Origin: Bacteroidales bacterium
GTDB lineage: Bacteria; Bacteroidota; Bacteroidia; Bacteroidales; UBA7960
Direction of reading: 5' to 3'
DNA: 57,572 nucleotides
Assembly (NCBI GenBank): GCA_003559855.1
Contig: PWJZ01000109.1
Location: forward strand, 1 to 57,572
Both the position numbers and the translations under genes were made by a program. Below the pieces are notes generated by a model that searched no databases, was not told the DNA's origin, and saw only the letters and a list, made by a program, of their open reading frames with translations. The first letter of the stretch is position 1. Each line of letters starts with the position of its first letter. This document shows, piece by piece, positions 28,652-37,206 of this stretch.

Positions 28652-29211
28652 AGTTTTTTGCATATATTTGGTTAAATTGAAAAAATTAAAACTCAAAAAA
28701 CAACAAATTTTTTTTACAAATATATAAAAAAATGATGCTTTGCAAGTTTTTTTACGTTCCTTATATTATTGAGTTACCTATTTTTAATAATTTATTCTAT
28801 AGATATTGAAAAACCAACCTCATCGTTAAATCACGCCTTAACCGCTATAAGGTATTTGCACGAATTTTATTACAATAATAATAAAAATCTGTTTCAAAAA
28901 TACAAACTTATTTTAAACTTTTAGCTTTTATATTCATTTTTTTTTGATTTTTTTTGGGATAATGAGATATATGTCTCAAAATTTTAACCCTACCCCATTA
29001 AACATAGAGCCGTTATTGTCGTTCAATAAAATAAATTATAAAAACACCGAGAAATGACAGACTTTTAAGATCCACCGGTAAAAAGTAATCCAATCAATAT
29101 CCAAACATTTCAGATTAAAATCTTTTTGTTGTAAATTAACCTTATTTCTTTCGTAAATGTTATTTTTGACACCAGGTTATTATTCTATACATAATTAAAA
29201 TAATTACAATT
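28652..29211. other. Divergent intergenic region, AT-rich
   Basis: 560 bases between the split lipoprotein gene and the metallo-hydrolase gene, which point away from each other, so both promoters must lie here. A TGAGA/TCTCA pair flanks six bases near 28963-28978. No coding frame or RNA gene was recognised. Confidence 0.5.
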
Positions 29212-29859
29212 ATGCTGAAAATTAAAACATTTGTATTCAATCCCTTCCAGGTAAACACCTATTTACTGTATGATGATACGGGTCAATGCGTCATTATCGA
29301 CCCTGCGTGTTATGAAGATCCTGAAAAGCTCGCATTGGCTGATTTTGTCGGTAAAGAGGGGTTAAATCCTGTGCTAGCTTTGAATACCCATTGTCATATT
29401 GATCATATTCTTGGCAATAACTTTGTAACCGGAAAATTTTCCATTCCTTTGAAGGTACATAAGGATTCGATGGTATTTATAAAGAACGGTAAGGAATATG
29501 CCTTATCATTTGGTTTTGAGATTGAGGAAATAGCTATGCCTGATGGATTTATAGCAGAAGGGGATATCATAGAATTCGGCAACCGGCAGCTCAAGGTTAT
29601 ACATACGCCCGGTCATGCTGATGGCAGTATTTGTTTGTATGAACATAAGGCGGGTGTTTTGTTTTGCGGCGATGTCTTATTTAAATCCGGAATCGGAAGG
29701 ACAGATTTGCCCACCGGAAATTATGACAATCTTATTTCCAATATCAAGGAAAAGCTTATGCTCTTACCCGATGACGTGGTTGTATACCCCGGTCACGGAC
29801 CTGATACAACTATTGGAATGGAAAAAAGGAATAATCCTTTTTTATTGGGTAACTGGTAA
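29212..29859 (+). CDS. Metallo-beta-lactamase-fold hydrolase (glyoxalase II-like)
   Basis: Binuclear metal hydrolase of 215 residues. The metal motif THCHIDH (residues 59-65) is the H-x-H-x-DH signature, followed by HTPGHADGSICLY, the FCGDVLF Asp ligand, and VYPGHGPDTTI with the last His. The form matches small glyoxalase II-like (GloB/YcbL type) enzymes that cleave thioesters such as lactoylglutathione or related compounds. The substrate in this organism is unknown. The stop is followed directly by a dispersed GGTAACGGGCAACGAG repeat. Confidence 0.93.
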   Translation: MLKIKTFVFNPFQVNTYLLYDDTGQCVIIDPACYEDPEKLALADFVGKEGLNPVLALNTHCHIDHILGNNFVTGKFSIPLKVHKDSMVFIKNGKEYALSFGFEIEEIAMPDGFIAEGDIIEFGNRQLKVIHTPGHADGSICLYEHKAGVLFCGDVLFKSGIGRTDLPTGNYDNLISNIKEKLMLLPDDVVVYPGHGPDTTIGMEKRNNPFLLGNW

Positions 29860-29988
29860 CGGGCAACGAGTGTTCGAGCCTGACCGCACAGGTAAAGCAG
29901 ACTATTACAGCAATGCAGGCAATATTGTAGTTTAACCACTCAACAATTCAAAAAATGATCAATAACCGGCATCAAAAAAATTATGCAG

Positions 29989-30987
29989 TTAAATATACTT
30001 CCGCACGAATTCGACAATCTCAGTTTCATCAATCTCTTTTATACATTTAAAATGTTTTTTCGGACATTTTTTATATCCTATTTTGCTGCATGGGCGGCAT
30101 GAAAGGCTTTTCACTTCAGCAATTTTTGAAATTTCGACCGGTGATCCGTCAGGATAAAACGGGTACATACCAAACTCAGGTACTGTATTCCCCCATATTG
30201 AAACGACGGGTTTTCTGAAGGCTGCTGCTATATGCATCAGACCGGTATCATGAGTAATGACGGCCCTGGCTTTTCTTACAATGGAAGCCGATTGATTCAA
30301 GGAATATTTACCGCAACCGCTGTAAACGTTTTGCCCGCATGCCGCTCTAATACGGTTCCCAACAGCTTCATCATCCATCCCGCCCAAAAGGAAAACCGGG
30401 TAATTCACCTGATTGCATATCCTGATAATCTTTTCTTCCGCCATCTTTTTGGTATAATGCTTTCCGCCTATTACAAAAACCACATATCCCTTTTGCAACT
30501 TCACGGGGATTTTGTCATTGCTGATTTCCTCCGATCTTTCATAGAAGTGGTCTAACCCCTCACCATCATATTTCACATTGAGAAAATCGACGGTTTGCAT
30601 ATAACGGTCTGCTATATGTACATCCGGCAGATAATTTATATTGAAGTTTACCAGCAACCATTTCTGAATATTAAGCTTATAGAAAGAGTGTGCCGGTTTT
30701 TGCAGCAATAATTTAACCAAAGCCGAACGCAGGCTGTTATGAAGATCAATTATGTGATCATACTTTTGATGCTTTAATTCAGGCATTACATCACGCAGTT
30801 TATCCTTCATGGTTATTATTCTGTCTATGTATGGATTAGCCCGTAATATTGAACTGAATTTATCCTTTGTAAGATAGTGTAATTCAACATTTTCGCCCAG
30901 CTGTTTCTTTATGCACCTTACTACAGGCGTTGTAAGCACTATGTCGCCGATTGAGCTGAAACGTATTACCAGTAATTTGGTTTTCAT
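29989..30987 (-). CDS. Glycosyltransferase family 9 (heptosyltransferase-like)
   Basis: GT-B fold transferase that adds heptose or a related sugar to lipopolysaccharide core. It has 332 residues. The N-terminal loop RFSSIGDIVLTTPVVR is the family hallmark, and the donor-binding segment THDTGLMHIAAAFRKPVVSIWG lies near residue 245. A Cys-rich stretch, LSCRPCSKIGYKKCPKKHFKC, near residues 292-312 could bind metal. The start codon is part of a repeated upstream module that also precedes two other genes. It is probably linked to cell-surface sugar synthesis. Confidence 0.92.
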   Translation of the reverse strand: MKTKLLVIRFSSIGDIVLTTPVVRCIKKQLGENVELHYLTKDKFSSILRANPYIDRIITMKDKLRDVMPELKHQKYDHIIDLHNSLRSALVKLLLQKPAHSFYKLNIQKWLLVNFNINYLPDVHIADRYMQTVDFLNVKYDGEGLDHFYERSEEISNDKIPVKLQKGYVVFVIGGKHYTKKMAEEKIIRICNQVNYPVFLLGGMDDEAVGNRIRAACGQNVYSGCGKYSLNQSASIVRKARAVITHDTGLMHIAAAFRKPVVSIWGNTVPEFGMYPFYPDGSPVEISKIAEVKSLSCRPCSKIGYKKCPKKHFKCIKEIDETEIVEFVRKYI

Positions 30988-31195
30988 TCGTATAAAATAT
31001 ATTTAACGTTCTGATCTCTTATGATAATATATTTGTCAATGATGGTATTTATATTTCTTAATCAATGAAACCCTCATGTTTTATTACGCCTTTCGTTTCC
31101 CGTATGAACGGAAAGATCGTTCAGTAGTATTGTTCGCTGGATCGCTTCGCTACGTTCATCACCTTTTGTGAATGCCGGTAAATGAGAGTTTCATC
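30985..31195 (-). repeat. Shared 5' module, copy 2 (full form, includes the start codon)
   Basis: It spans the GT9 start codon (30985-30987), a promoter-like AT block, and an outer inverted pair: TGAAACCCTCAT at 31066-31077 and ATGAGAGTTTCA at 31182-31193, with one mismatch. The core between the arms is GC-richer (about 31085-31160). It aligns with copy 1 at 6027-6164, which lacks most of the core, and with copy 3 at 33595-33810. Confidence 0.7.
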
Positions 31196-31227
31196 AGTTT
31201 ATTATATTTTGGCAATGAATAAGAACA

Positions 31228-32700
31228 TTACAATTCCTCAAAACGTATATATATCATTTGTTCTTCAACAAAATCATAAAGCGTAAGTTTCCTTAATTCA
31301 TAGAAGCCTCTCCAGTAATTAAACAGAGCCATCAGATAATTTTGTGTTGCACGGTCTTTTTCCTGATAAGCTATGTTCAGGTCTAAAATGCCTATATTTC
31401 CTATCAGGAATCTTTGCCTTGTAACTTCATATCTTTTTGTCGCTATTGTATCGGCCTTGGCTGCTATTTCGAGCTGATCTTTGAGTCTGTTGAATTCAAG
31501 CACCCTGAGGTATATCTCATATTCAAAGTCGTTTAGTGCCTGGTCGATATTGGTATTTACAAGTTCCAGGTTTGATTCAGCCATTTTCACTTTACCTTTC
31601 GACACGCCCCAGTCAACTAAAGGTATTCGTATTCCAAAGACAAGTTGCTGCCTGTCAAGTGGCGATGAATATGCCTCTGCGAATTCATCACCCCTTTGTG
31701 TGAGCCCGTATAAAGCATAAAGATTTGCGTTAAAGCGGCTGTCGGCTTTGGCTCTGTGAACTTCGCTTTCTGCCTCAATTCTCTGCCTTTCAAAAGCAAG
31801 TAAATCAGAACGATTTGATTTTGCTTCAACCAATGCCTTTTGCGGATTGATTTTCAAATCGGGTACATGCTTTGGTGGTATCAATATGATCTCTTCATCA
31901 CCTTCCATTCCAAGGTATGACCGGAACCTGAATAGCGCTGCTTCACGATTTATTTCAGATTGCTCAAGGGCTGAGAGGGAATTAAGGTAATTAAGTTCCA
32001 TCTGCAACAATTCATTTTCGGCAATACGACCGAGCGAATAACGTCCTTTGGCAATACGATAGAGGGTGTCGTTATTGTTGAGGTCGGTTTTGTTGATCCC
32101 GATGTTGATCTGAGCCATCAAAAGATCAAAAAACAGACTGGTAGCCATTAAAGATATCCTTTCAAGATCTTCTATATACCTCTGACGTGCTTCCCTGTAT
32201 CGAACAGGTTCAATTTTCCTTTCCCATCGATAGGGGTTGTAAGCAAATACAGGTTGTTGTATACCGATATTTACAGGCGTTGACAGGTAGGAAGTTACCA
32301 ATTCATCTTCTTTGATCAGATCTATTCGCTGAAGACCGGAATTGACAAATATCTGACCACCCGTAAGCCCTATTGTTTGTGTTACCGAAAGATTTGAAGA
32401 AGATGTTGCAAGGCTTCTCTGAATAAATGCATCGCTTCCGTCGGGCAATGTTATAGCCGATATCGAACGATCCAAACTTGGAAGCGTAGCATCAAATGTA
32501 AGATGGGGCAGATATCCGGCCTGAAAAGACCTGTACTGCCAGTAACTGCCCCGGTACCTGTGTCTCGCCGCCAAAGCATCGGGCGACCTTTCACGTGCCT
32601 CCTTTACCACCGCTTCCAAAGTAAAATGCTTTACCGGTACCTTACTATATACCTCAATATGAAAAAATAAAATGACAATAAAAAAATAAAAAGTCTTCAT
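31228..32700 (-). CDS. TolC-family outer-membrane efflux protein
   Basis: Outer-membrane channel partner of export pumps, with 490 residues and a signal peptide (about 1-19). Two outer-membrane-factor repeats with long coiled helices are seen: DLLMAQINIGINKTDL ... RYSLGRIAENELLQMELNYL in the first half, and LLAFERQRIEAESEVHRAKA ... YEVTRQRFLIGNIGILDL in the second. This is the standard TolC layout. It may serve the HlyD/MacB-type pair at 38000-40974 or another pump. It sits between two glycosyltransferase genes on the same strand. Confidence 0.92.
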   Translation of the reverse strand: MKTFYFFIVILFFHIEVYSKVPVKHFTLEAVVKEARERSPDALAARHRYRGSYWQYRSFQAGYLPHLTFDATLPSLDRSISAITLPDGSDAFIQRSLATSSSNLSVTQTIGLTGGQIFVNSGLQRIDLIKEDELVTSYLSTPVNIGIQQPVFAYNPYRWERKIEPVRYREARQRYIEDLERISLMATSLFFDLLMAQINIGINKTDLNNNDTLYRIAKGRYSLGRIAENELLQMELNYLNSLSALEQSEINREAALFRFRSYLGMEGDEEIILIPPKHVPDLKINPQKALVEAKSNRSDLLAFERQRIEAESEVHRAKADSRFNANLYALYGLTQRGDEFAEAYSSPLDRQQLVFGIRIPLVDWGVSKGKVKMAESNLELVNTNIDQALNDFEYEIYLRVLEFNRLKDQLEIAAKADTIATKRYEVTRQRFLIGNIGILDLNIAYQEKDRATQNYLMALFNYWRGFYELRKLTLYDFVEEQMIYIRFEEL

Positions 32701-32819
32701 GACACGAAATGTTTATGATTTTATAATAATAACTTAACTTTTCGTACCCCTGACACTTGCCTTTAAGTGCAAATCCATAAATATAACAGTGAAATCAAAT
32801 AAATACAATACCTGAATGA

Positions 32820-33575
32820 TCATTCATTATGTGTTTCGTAAATCTTAAACTTAAACAATTTAATATTATGCAAAAAATGCATCAGACTGGTTTTGATGAC
32901 TCCAAACCCATAAATTATACTGTGCCTGAAATTTATCGTTGAAGCTTCCGGGAAATAATTTGCCGGGCAAGATATTTCGCCTATTTCATATCCTGCCATA
33001 AATACCTGGCTTATGACCTGATTGTCGAATATGAAACCGTTGGAATTAGCCCTGTAATTTATCTTCTCAAGCACTTCTCTTGAAAAAGCCCTGTAACCTG
33101 TATGATATTCGGATAACTTTTTGCTTAGAAGCATGTTTTGGAATAAGGTCAACATGCGGTTCGCAACATATTTATAGATTGGCATACCGCCTTTTCGTGC
33201 ACCCTTGCCCAGAATTCTCGAACCAAGTACAACCGGATATACATCATTGACAATCAAATATGACATTGCAGGGATTAACATTGGTGTATACTGATAATCA
33301 GGGTGAAGCATTATTACAATATCGGCTTTCAGCCGATTTATTGCATAATCATAACATGTTTTTTGATTGCCGCCATAACCAAGATTTGTCGCATGACAAA
33401 TTATATGCTTTATTCCAAGGCTTTTTGCTATTTCTACGGTATTATCATTACTGGCATCATCTACAACAACAACCTCATCCACAAAACTTTCCGGAATATT
33501 TTTGTAAGTTTCCCTTAAGGTGAGCGCAGCATTATAGGCCGGCATTACAACGACTATTTTTTTTCCGCAAAGCAT
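32820..33575 (-). CDS. Glycosyltransferase family 2 (dolichol-phosphate-mannose-synthase-like)
   Basis: GT-A fold transferase of 251 residues. It opens KKIVVVMPAYNAALTL, with nucleotide-sugar contacts in DEVVVVDDASNDNT and ADIVIMLHPDYQY (the DxD-like site is reduced to HPD). LSEYHTGYRAFSREVLEKI matches the acceptor-loop region of DPM1-like enzymes. There are no C-terminal membrane helices, so it is probably soluble or peripheral. The donor and acceptor are unknown, though a lipid-linked sugar is likely. A shared 5' module lies directly upstream (33595-33810). Confidence 0.92.
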   Translation of the reverse strand: MLCGKKIVVVMPAYNAALTLRETYKNIPESFVDEVVVVDDASNDNTVEIAKSLGIKHIICHATNLGYGGNQKTCYDYAINRLKADIVIMLHPDYQYTPMLIPAMSYLIVNDVYPVVLGSRILGKGARKGGMPIYKYVANRMLTLFQNMLLSKKLSEYHTGYRAFSREVLEKINYRANSNGFIFDNQVISQVFMAGYEIGEISCPANYFPEASTINFRHSIIYGFGVIKTSLMHFLHNIKLFKFKIYETHNE

Positions 33576-33594
33576 GTTGTCCTGAATAAATATT

Positions 33595-33810
33595 TATTCG
33601 TATAAAATGTATTTAAGGTTCTGATTTTCAATAATAGAAATATATATTTAGCAATTTAGGCGTTGTTAGTTCTTAACCACGAAATGCTTATACCTTATTA
33701 CTCCCTTTGTTTACCGTATTAACGGGCAGACCGGTTACTCACAATGCGCGTGAGGCCGCTTAGCAAGGTTGATCTGCTTTTGTAAACATTATTTGATAAG
33801 GGTTTCATTA
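33595..33810 (-). repeat. Shared 5' module, copy 3
   Basis: It aligns with copy 2 over the ATTCGTATAAAAT block (33596-33608) and ATTTAAGGTTCTGAT (33611-33625), and over the palindromic part with CTTATTAC, CCGTAT, AACGG, CTTTTGT and GGGTTTCAT (33691-33808). In this copy the base triplet aligned with the GT9 start is not ATG; the GT2 start is about 22 bases nearer its own gene. The remaining stretch to 34219 is AT-rich with no gene seen. Confidence 0.62.
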
Positions 33811-34219
33811 TAGTTAAATCCGAATTACCAGGGATAAATATTTTCCAAACTTTAAAATACAAAGCATGCAATTTCATATCTGTCACTAAATTTAAAAGCT
33901 ACTTTGTGATACTTCCTGATTTCGCGTTTTGTTGGTTAAAACGGTAAAAAAACAGCCACAAAATCTCAATTACACCAGGTTACAACCAATAAGGCATCGA
34001 CTTTTCATATCACCGAACTATCGCCCATATCCCCTATTCCATTTAAATAGGCCCTTTCTAATTTCCCGCTGCTCCCATGATACTGCCATTTTACCATCTC
34101 GTTTCATCTGTTTTCAATAAACAAACCTAATAATTTCTTTTTAGATGCATGGAAAATTTTTTTCACTAATTAATAACACCCAGAATTGTTTTAGTAATTT
34201 AGCATAAATTTCAAAAAAA

Positions 34220-35773
34220 GTGATTGCACCCGATACGGTATCGAAAATATTTGAAGCAGCCCGCATTGACGAGGTAATTGGTGAATTTGTCAAATTGAAA
34301 CGCAGAGGGGTAAATCTTGTTGGTCTGTGTCCGTTTCACGATGAGAAGACTCCCTCTTTTTCGGTTTCACCGGCAAGAGGTATATACAAATGCTTTGGCT
34401 GCGGCAAGGGTGGTAATGCTGTGAATTTTTTGATGGAGCATGAACATTTTACATACCCTGAAGCCCTTCGATATCTTGCAGGAAAGTATAATATTAACAT
34501 TGAGGAAAAGGAGCTTACCGAGGAGGATAAAAAAGAACAAAGTGAAAAGGAGGCACTGTTTTTGCTTTCTTCCTTCGCACAAAAATATTTCCATAAGACC
34601 CTGATTGAATCGGAAGAGGGTAAATCTATAGGATTAACATATTTAAAGGAGCGTGGTTTCAGCATGGAAATAATAACCGGGTTCGGGCTGGGTTATTGTC
34701 CTTCCAAGTGGGATGAATTTACCCGTCACGCTCTCAACAGCGGTTATAAAAAAGAGTATCTTATTAAGACGAGTCTTTCCAAATCAAAGGATCATGAGTT
34801 GTATGACACTTTTCGCGGCAGGGTAATTTTTCCGGTACATAACCTTTCGGGGCGCATTCTGGGGTTTGGTGCACGCATATTGAGCTCCGACCCGAAAAAG
34901 CCAAAATATATAAATTCAGCCGAATCAGAGATATACAAAAAAAGCAAAATCCTTTACGGCATTTATTTTTCAAAAAGCAGCATCATTTCCTGTGATAATT
35001 GTTATATCACCGAAGGTTATACCGATGTGATCTCGCTGCATCAGGCAGGAATAGAAAATGTTGTAGCTTCATCAGGCACATCATTGACTACAGACCAGAT
35101 CAGGCTTATCAAACGCTACACCAATAATATCACTTTGTTGTTTGATAGTGATACGGCAGGCGTTAAAGCCGCTTTCAGGAGCATCGATCTGGTTTTGGAA
35201 CAAGGACTAAATGTAAAAATAGTATTGTTTCCCGAAAGCGAAGACCCCGACAGTTTCAGCCGTAATAACCGGCCTGCAGATGTGAAAAAGTTTCTGAATG
35301 AAAAGAGCGACGACTTTATCTCTTTTAAAACCAATCTGTTGTTGCAGAAAACAGGAGATGACCCTGTAAAAAAAGCAGGATTAATTAAAGAAATTGCTTC
35401 AACCATTGCCTTGATACCCGATAATATTGCACGCAGCCTCTATATACAGAAGTGCAGTAATCTTATGAATATTGAAGAAAAATGGTTATTTGCCGAGATA
35501 AACAAAATCAGAAGACAAAAATTTTATAAAGAGAGGTCGAGAAAATCAGCGGAAGAATCCGAAGTGCCCGGCTCAGCTTTCTTTGATGAACAAAAAAAAG
35601 ATATTGAGCTGCAACCTGTTGATTATGCAGAGTTTAAGGAAAAAGAGCTGATCCGAATAATGCTTGCCTATGGCCATAAAGACATTATGCTCGATGCCAT
35701 CAATGAAGATAACCGCCCGGTCAAGGTACAATTCAACATTTTAAAAATATTTGTAGAGGATATTGAAAGCTAA
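34220..35773 (+). CDS. dnaG: DNA primase DnaG, main part, ending at an in-frame TAA
   Basis: Makes RNA primers at the replication fork; essential. It starts at GTG 34220 (IAPDTVSKIFEAA), matching family starts. The zinc-binding domain has CPFH and CFGCGKGGNAVNF (residues 38-67). The catalytic TOPRIM core holds YITEGYTDVISLHQAG and LLFDSDTAGVKAAFRSID. The frame stops at TAA 35771-35773 after 517 codons. The usual Bacteroidota length is about 650, and the same frame continues to 36181 with family-like sequence. So the stop cuts the helicase-binding C-terminal domain. It is a nonsense mutation, a sequence error or a readthrough site. Confidence 0.93.
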   Translation: MIAPDTVSKIFEAARIDEVIGEFVKLKRRGVNLVGLCPFHDEKTPSFSVSPARGIYKCFGCGKGGNAVNFLMEHEHFTYPEALRYLAGKYNINIEEKELTEEDKKEQSEKEALFLLSSFAQKYFHKTLIESEEGKSIGLTYLKERGFSMEIITGFGLGYCPSKWDEFTRHALNSGYKKEYLIKTSLSKSKDHELYDTFRGRVIFPVHNLSGRILGFGARILSSDPKKPKYINSAESEIYKKSKILYGIYFSKSSIISCDNCYITEGYTDVISLHQAGIENVVASSGTSLTTDQIRLIKRYTNNITLLFDSDTAGVKAAFRSIDLVLEQGLNVKIVLFPESEDPDSFSRNNRPADVKKFLNEKSDDFISFKTNLLLQKTGDDPVKKAGLIKEIASTIALIPDNIARSLYIQKCSNLMNIEEKWLFAEINKIRRQKFYKERSRKSAEESEVPGSAFFDEQKKDIELQPVDYAEFKEKELIRIMLAYGHKDIMLDAINEDNRPVKVQFNILKIFVEDIES

Positions 35774-36181
35774 CGCCTTGATTTTGAAATTCCCGTTTGC
35801 CAGAAAATATTTGAAGAATTGAAAAACGGGTTTTATAACGACAATCCCATAAGCGAACAACATTTTTTCAATCATCCTGACAATGATGTTCGCAAACTCG
35901 CCATAGAGCTGCTTACTACACCTTATGTACTGAGCCAGAACTGGAAAAACAAAAAAAGGATTTACGTAACCACGGAAGAAGAAAATCTGAGAAAAACGGT
36001 TTTTGAAGTATTATATAATTTCAAGCTTCTTAAGCTGGAAAGGATGATTACGGCAAACCAGGAAAAACTCAGGAAAGAAGAGGATCATGAGAAGATGGCA
36101 GAATATATAAAAACCGACAAGGACCTGAAGGAAAAACGCATTCATTTTGCAAAAGAACTAAGCAGGGTTGTTTTAAAGTAA
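35774..36181 (+). pseudogene. dnaG: DnaG C-terminal part beyond the in-frame TAA
   Basis: Same frame as dnaG, 135 codons (RLDFEIPVCQKIFEELKNG onward), ending TAA at 36179-36181. The content (FFNHPDNDVRKLAIELL, YVLSQNW, IYVTTEEENLRKTVFEVL) fits the helicase-interacting end of Bacteroidota primases. It has no in-frame ATG near its beginning; the first possible start is TTG at 35819. It therefore probably depends on the upstream frame and is expressed only if the TAA is absent or read through. Confidence 0.8.
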
Positions 36182-36209
36182 ACAGGATTTCAATACATTT
36201 TAACGTTTT

Positions 36210-36671
36210 TTATTCAGGATTATCCGAGGCGTGCCATTCGGCGCAGGCTGTCGGGGTTTCGTAAAGTTTCAAACTGTGTATTTCAATATGTTTCGGCAAT
36301 TTACTTTTTATCCTGCCGGCAAAATCGGCTACCATATTTTCGCATGTCGGCTGATAAGGCAGAGGTACGATTTTACCTAACAGCTTTCTGATCTCGCCCG
36401 ATTCGTATAGCGGGGTGTTTTCATTGACTATGAGCGAATGGTCGAAAGGATCGATAATTAATTCGTTGATGATGTCTTTCAATTCGGAGAAATCCATCAC
36501 CATTCCGTATTTGGGGTTATCAGCATTGTCAACGGGCTTACCTGTCAAAGTAACGTATAATTGATAGCTGTGACCGTGAACGTTTTTACATTTACCGTCG
36601 TGCCCCCATAACACATGGGAAGCTTCAAAATTAAATTGCTTTGTTATACGTATTACCGAAGAATTTCCCAT
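36210..36671 (-). CDS. queD: 6-carboxy-5,6,7,8-tetrahydropterin synthase QueD
   Basis: Second step of queuosine/7-deazaguanine synthesis, turning dihydroneopterin triphosphate into 6-carboxytetrahydropterin. Its 153 residues have the zinc ligands in FEASHVLWGHDGKC and NVHGHSYQLYV, the catalytic Cys in GKCKNVHG, MVMDFSELK, and the LYETPTACAEW end with the conserved Glu. It could act in folate/biopterin chemistry as a PTPS homologue, but the QueD form with Cys in this loop is favoured. It is the last gene of a possible unit with the TonB-domain and lipoprotein genes, 27 bases after the former. Confidence 0.93.
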   Translation of the reverse strand: MGNSSVIRITKQFNFEASHVLWGHDGKCKNVHGHSYQLYVTLTGKPVDNADNPKYGMVMDFSELKDIINELIIDPFDHSLIVNENTPLYESGEIRKLLGKIVPLPYQPTCENMVADFAGRIKSKLPKHIEIHSLKLYETPTACAEWHASDNPE

Positions 36672-36698
36672 TCGTTTGTTTTCTGATAAATATGCTTG

Positions 36699-37142
36699 TT
36701 AGCTTATAGTTATTGTGTAATTATATGTGCCGGGTTTTTTGCCCTGGCTGTCTGTATTCTCACTCTTTTCAGCTTTTTCGGTTGAACCATAGGTATACCT
36801 GTACTGCTTTTTCACTTTTTTCGGCAGCCTGAATGGTATCTTCATACGATTCCTGGTTTTCACCCTTACACCTTTATTTTTAACAGCCTGGTATTTTAAC
36901 AGTTGCAGGAGCCTCAACGCTTCTTCATCACATCCGTATCCCAATCCTTTTTCTATTTTAGGCTCCACAACGTCCCCCTTTGAATTGACTTTATATCTTA
37001 TAATTACATCGCCTTCTATTTTATTTTCAAGGGCTTTTTCGGGATATACCATATTTTCGGAAAAGAATTTTTTCAGCAACTCCCTTCCACCACCTAATCG
37101 TGGCAGCTTCAGAAATTTTTTCTTTCTGCCTTTTTTCTGCAT
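36699..37142 (-). CDS. Stand-alone TonB C-terminal domain protein
   Basis: A 147-residue product whose middle is a TonB C-terminal domain: VYPEKALENKIEGDVIIRYKV, GDVVEPKIEKGLGYGCDEEA, then a basic strand with IPFRLPKK. There is no membrane helix or Pro-rich spacer; the N terminus is only a basic QKKGRKKKF run. It therefore cannot act like a full energy transducer alone unless it is anchored in another way or the start is wrong. The tail (from about residue 113) is polar, rich in Lys, Ser and Thr. It lies between a lipoprotein gene and queD. Confidence 0.82.
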   Translation of the reverse strand: MQKKGRKKKFLKLPRLGGGRELLKKFFSENMVYPEKALENKIEGDVIIRYKVNSKGDVVEPKIEKGLGYGCDEEALRLLQLLKYQAVKNKGVRVKTRNRMKIPFRLPKKVKKQYRYTYGSTEKAEKSENTDSQGKKPGTYNYTITIS

Positions 37143-37167
37143 AACAAAAAATGATTACCAAAACTTC

Positions 37168-37189
37168 TGCAGCTCATCCCGGAGCTGCA
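37168..37189 (-). terminator. Hairpin between the lipoprotein and TonB-domain genes
   Basis: TGCAGCTC at 37168-37175 pairs with GAGCTGCA at 37182-37189 around six bases. On the minus strand it is followed by GAAGTTTTGG, a weak T run. It may be a terminator or a processing hairpin. Confidence 0.5.
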
Positions 37190-37206
37190 AGGCTTATAGT
37201 ACGATT

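Noticed and set aside
29871-29890. tRNA-like GTTCGAGCC word
   Set aside because: No acceptor stem or anticodon arm can be built around it; it belongs to the dispersed repeat after the hydrolase gene.
33595-33810. Integron attC site
   Set aside because: Palindromic, but without the conserved GTTRRRY/RYYYAAC core pairs, and no integrase or cassette array is present.
26915-36181. A variant genetic code with TAG/TAA read as Gln
   Set aside because: accA and mutB end in TAG and many complete genes end in TAA with no family-like sequence beyond, so general recoding is ruled out; only local readthrough remains possible.
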